64,000 bases of DNA, from contig NZ_JANHOH010000002.1 of NCBI RefSeq assembly GCF_024498135.1, forward strand, positions 620,001 through 684,000, read 5' to 3'. Positions 64,000-64,000 of the stretch are shown piece by piece. A program made the position numbers and the translations under genes. The notes below the pieces were generated by a model. It was not told where the DNA came from. It did no database searches and saw only the letters and a list, made by a program, of their open reading frames with translations. The DNA is from Mucilaginibacter aquariorum. Lineage in GTDB: Bacteria > Bacteroidota > Bacteroidia > Sphingobacteriales > Sphingobacteriaceae. Position 1 is the stretch's first letter. Each line of letters begins with the position of its first letter.

Positions 64000-64000
64000 A

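Overview
The window reads as a chromosomal stretch from a Bacteroidota bacterium, most likely family Sphingobacteriaceae and Mucilaginibacter-like. This is an inference from two SusC/SusD pairs, lipoprotein signals ending in CKK, TAnnTTTG-type promoters without clear Shine-Dalgarno sites, glycoside hydrolases of plant-polymer families, a 7TM-DISM receptor and moderate GC. No rRNA gene, complete tRNA gene, CRISPR array or intact insertion sequence was seen.

Region 1 (1-20918) is a surface polysaccharide locus: an ABC exporter, seven glycosyltransferases, a Wzx-type flippase, two O-antigen ligase/polymerase-like membrane proteins and a nucleotidyltransferase-domain protein. Inside it lie an amidohydrolase-methyltransferase pair and a tightly packed five-gene rightward operon (5746-11338) of three radical SAM enzymes and two methyltransferases, preceded by a nested hairpin. 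The genes from 20918 back to 12315 run leftward, mostly with overlapping ends.

Region 2 (21113-34040) is a mixed stretch: a divergent NmrA-like/HxlR pair with a repeat-containing promoter, a fasciclin protein, a large AsmA-like protein, a TetX-like flavin monooxygenase, a TPR histidine kinase, a metallophosphoesterase, a frameshifted receiver protein, and a 7TM-DISM receptor fused to an IS1595-type transposase zinc ribbon.

Region 3 (34341-54188) is for glycan use: SusC-SusD-GH30, then an SDR, an AraC regulator and an alpha/beta hydrolase, then GH127 divergent from a second SusC-SusD followed by a DHDPS-family enzyme, an AraC regulator and a DUF885 hydrolase. Both SusC genes have a perfect inverted repeat upstream. 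GH127 and the DHDPS-family enzyme would fit use of arabinosylated plant material.

Region 4 (54274-58656) holds a methyltransferase, an AT-rich three-gene operon (methyltransferase, VanZ-like membrane protein, DgkA) and a long RluA-type pseudouridine synthase.

Region 5 (58660-61309) is a scar: a tRNA/tmRNA 3'-end-like sequence with terminator, about 700 bp of noncoding DNA, a second tRNA-end-like sequence with terminator, then fragments of a serine recombinase, an FtsX permease, a Gfo/Idh/MocA oxidoreductase and a TetR regulator joined end to end. Region 6 (61340-64000) is a leftward deaminase-AraC-MFS exporter run that leaves the window.
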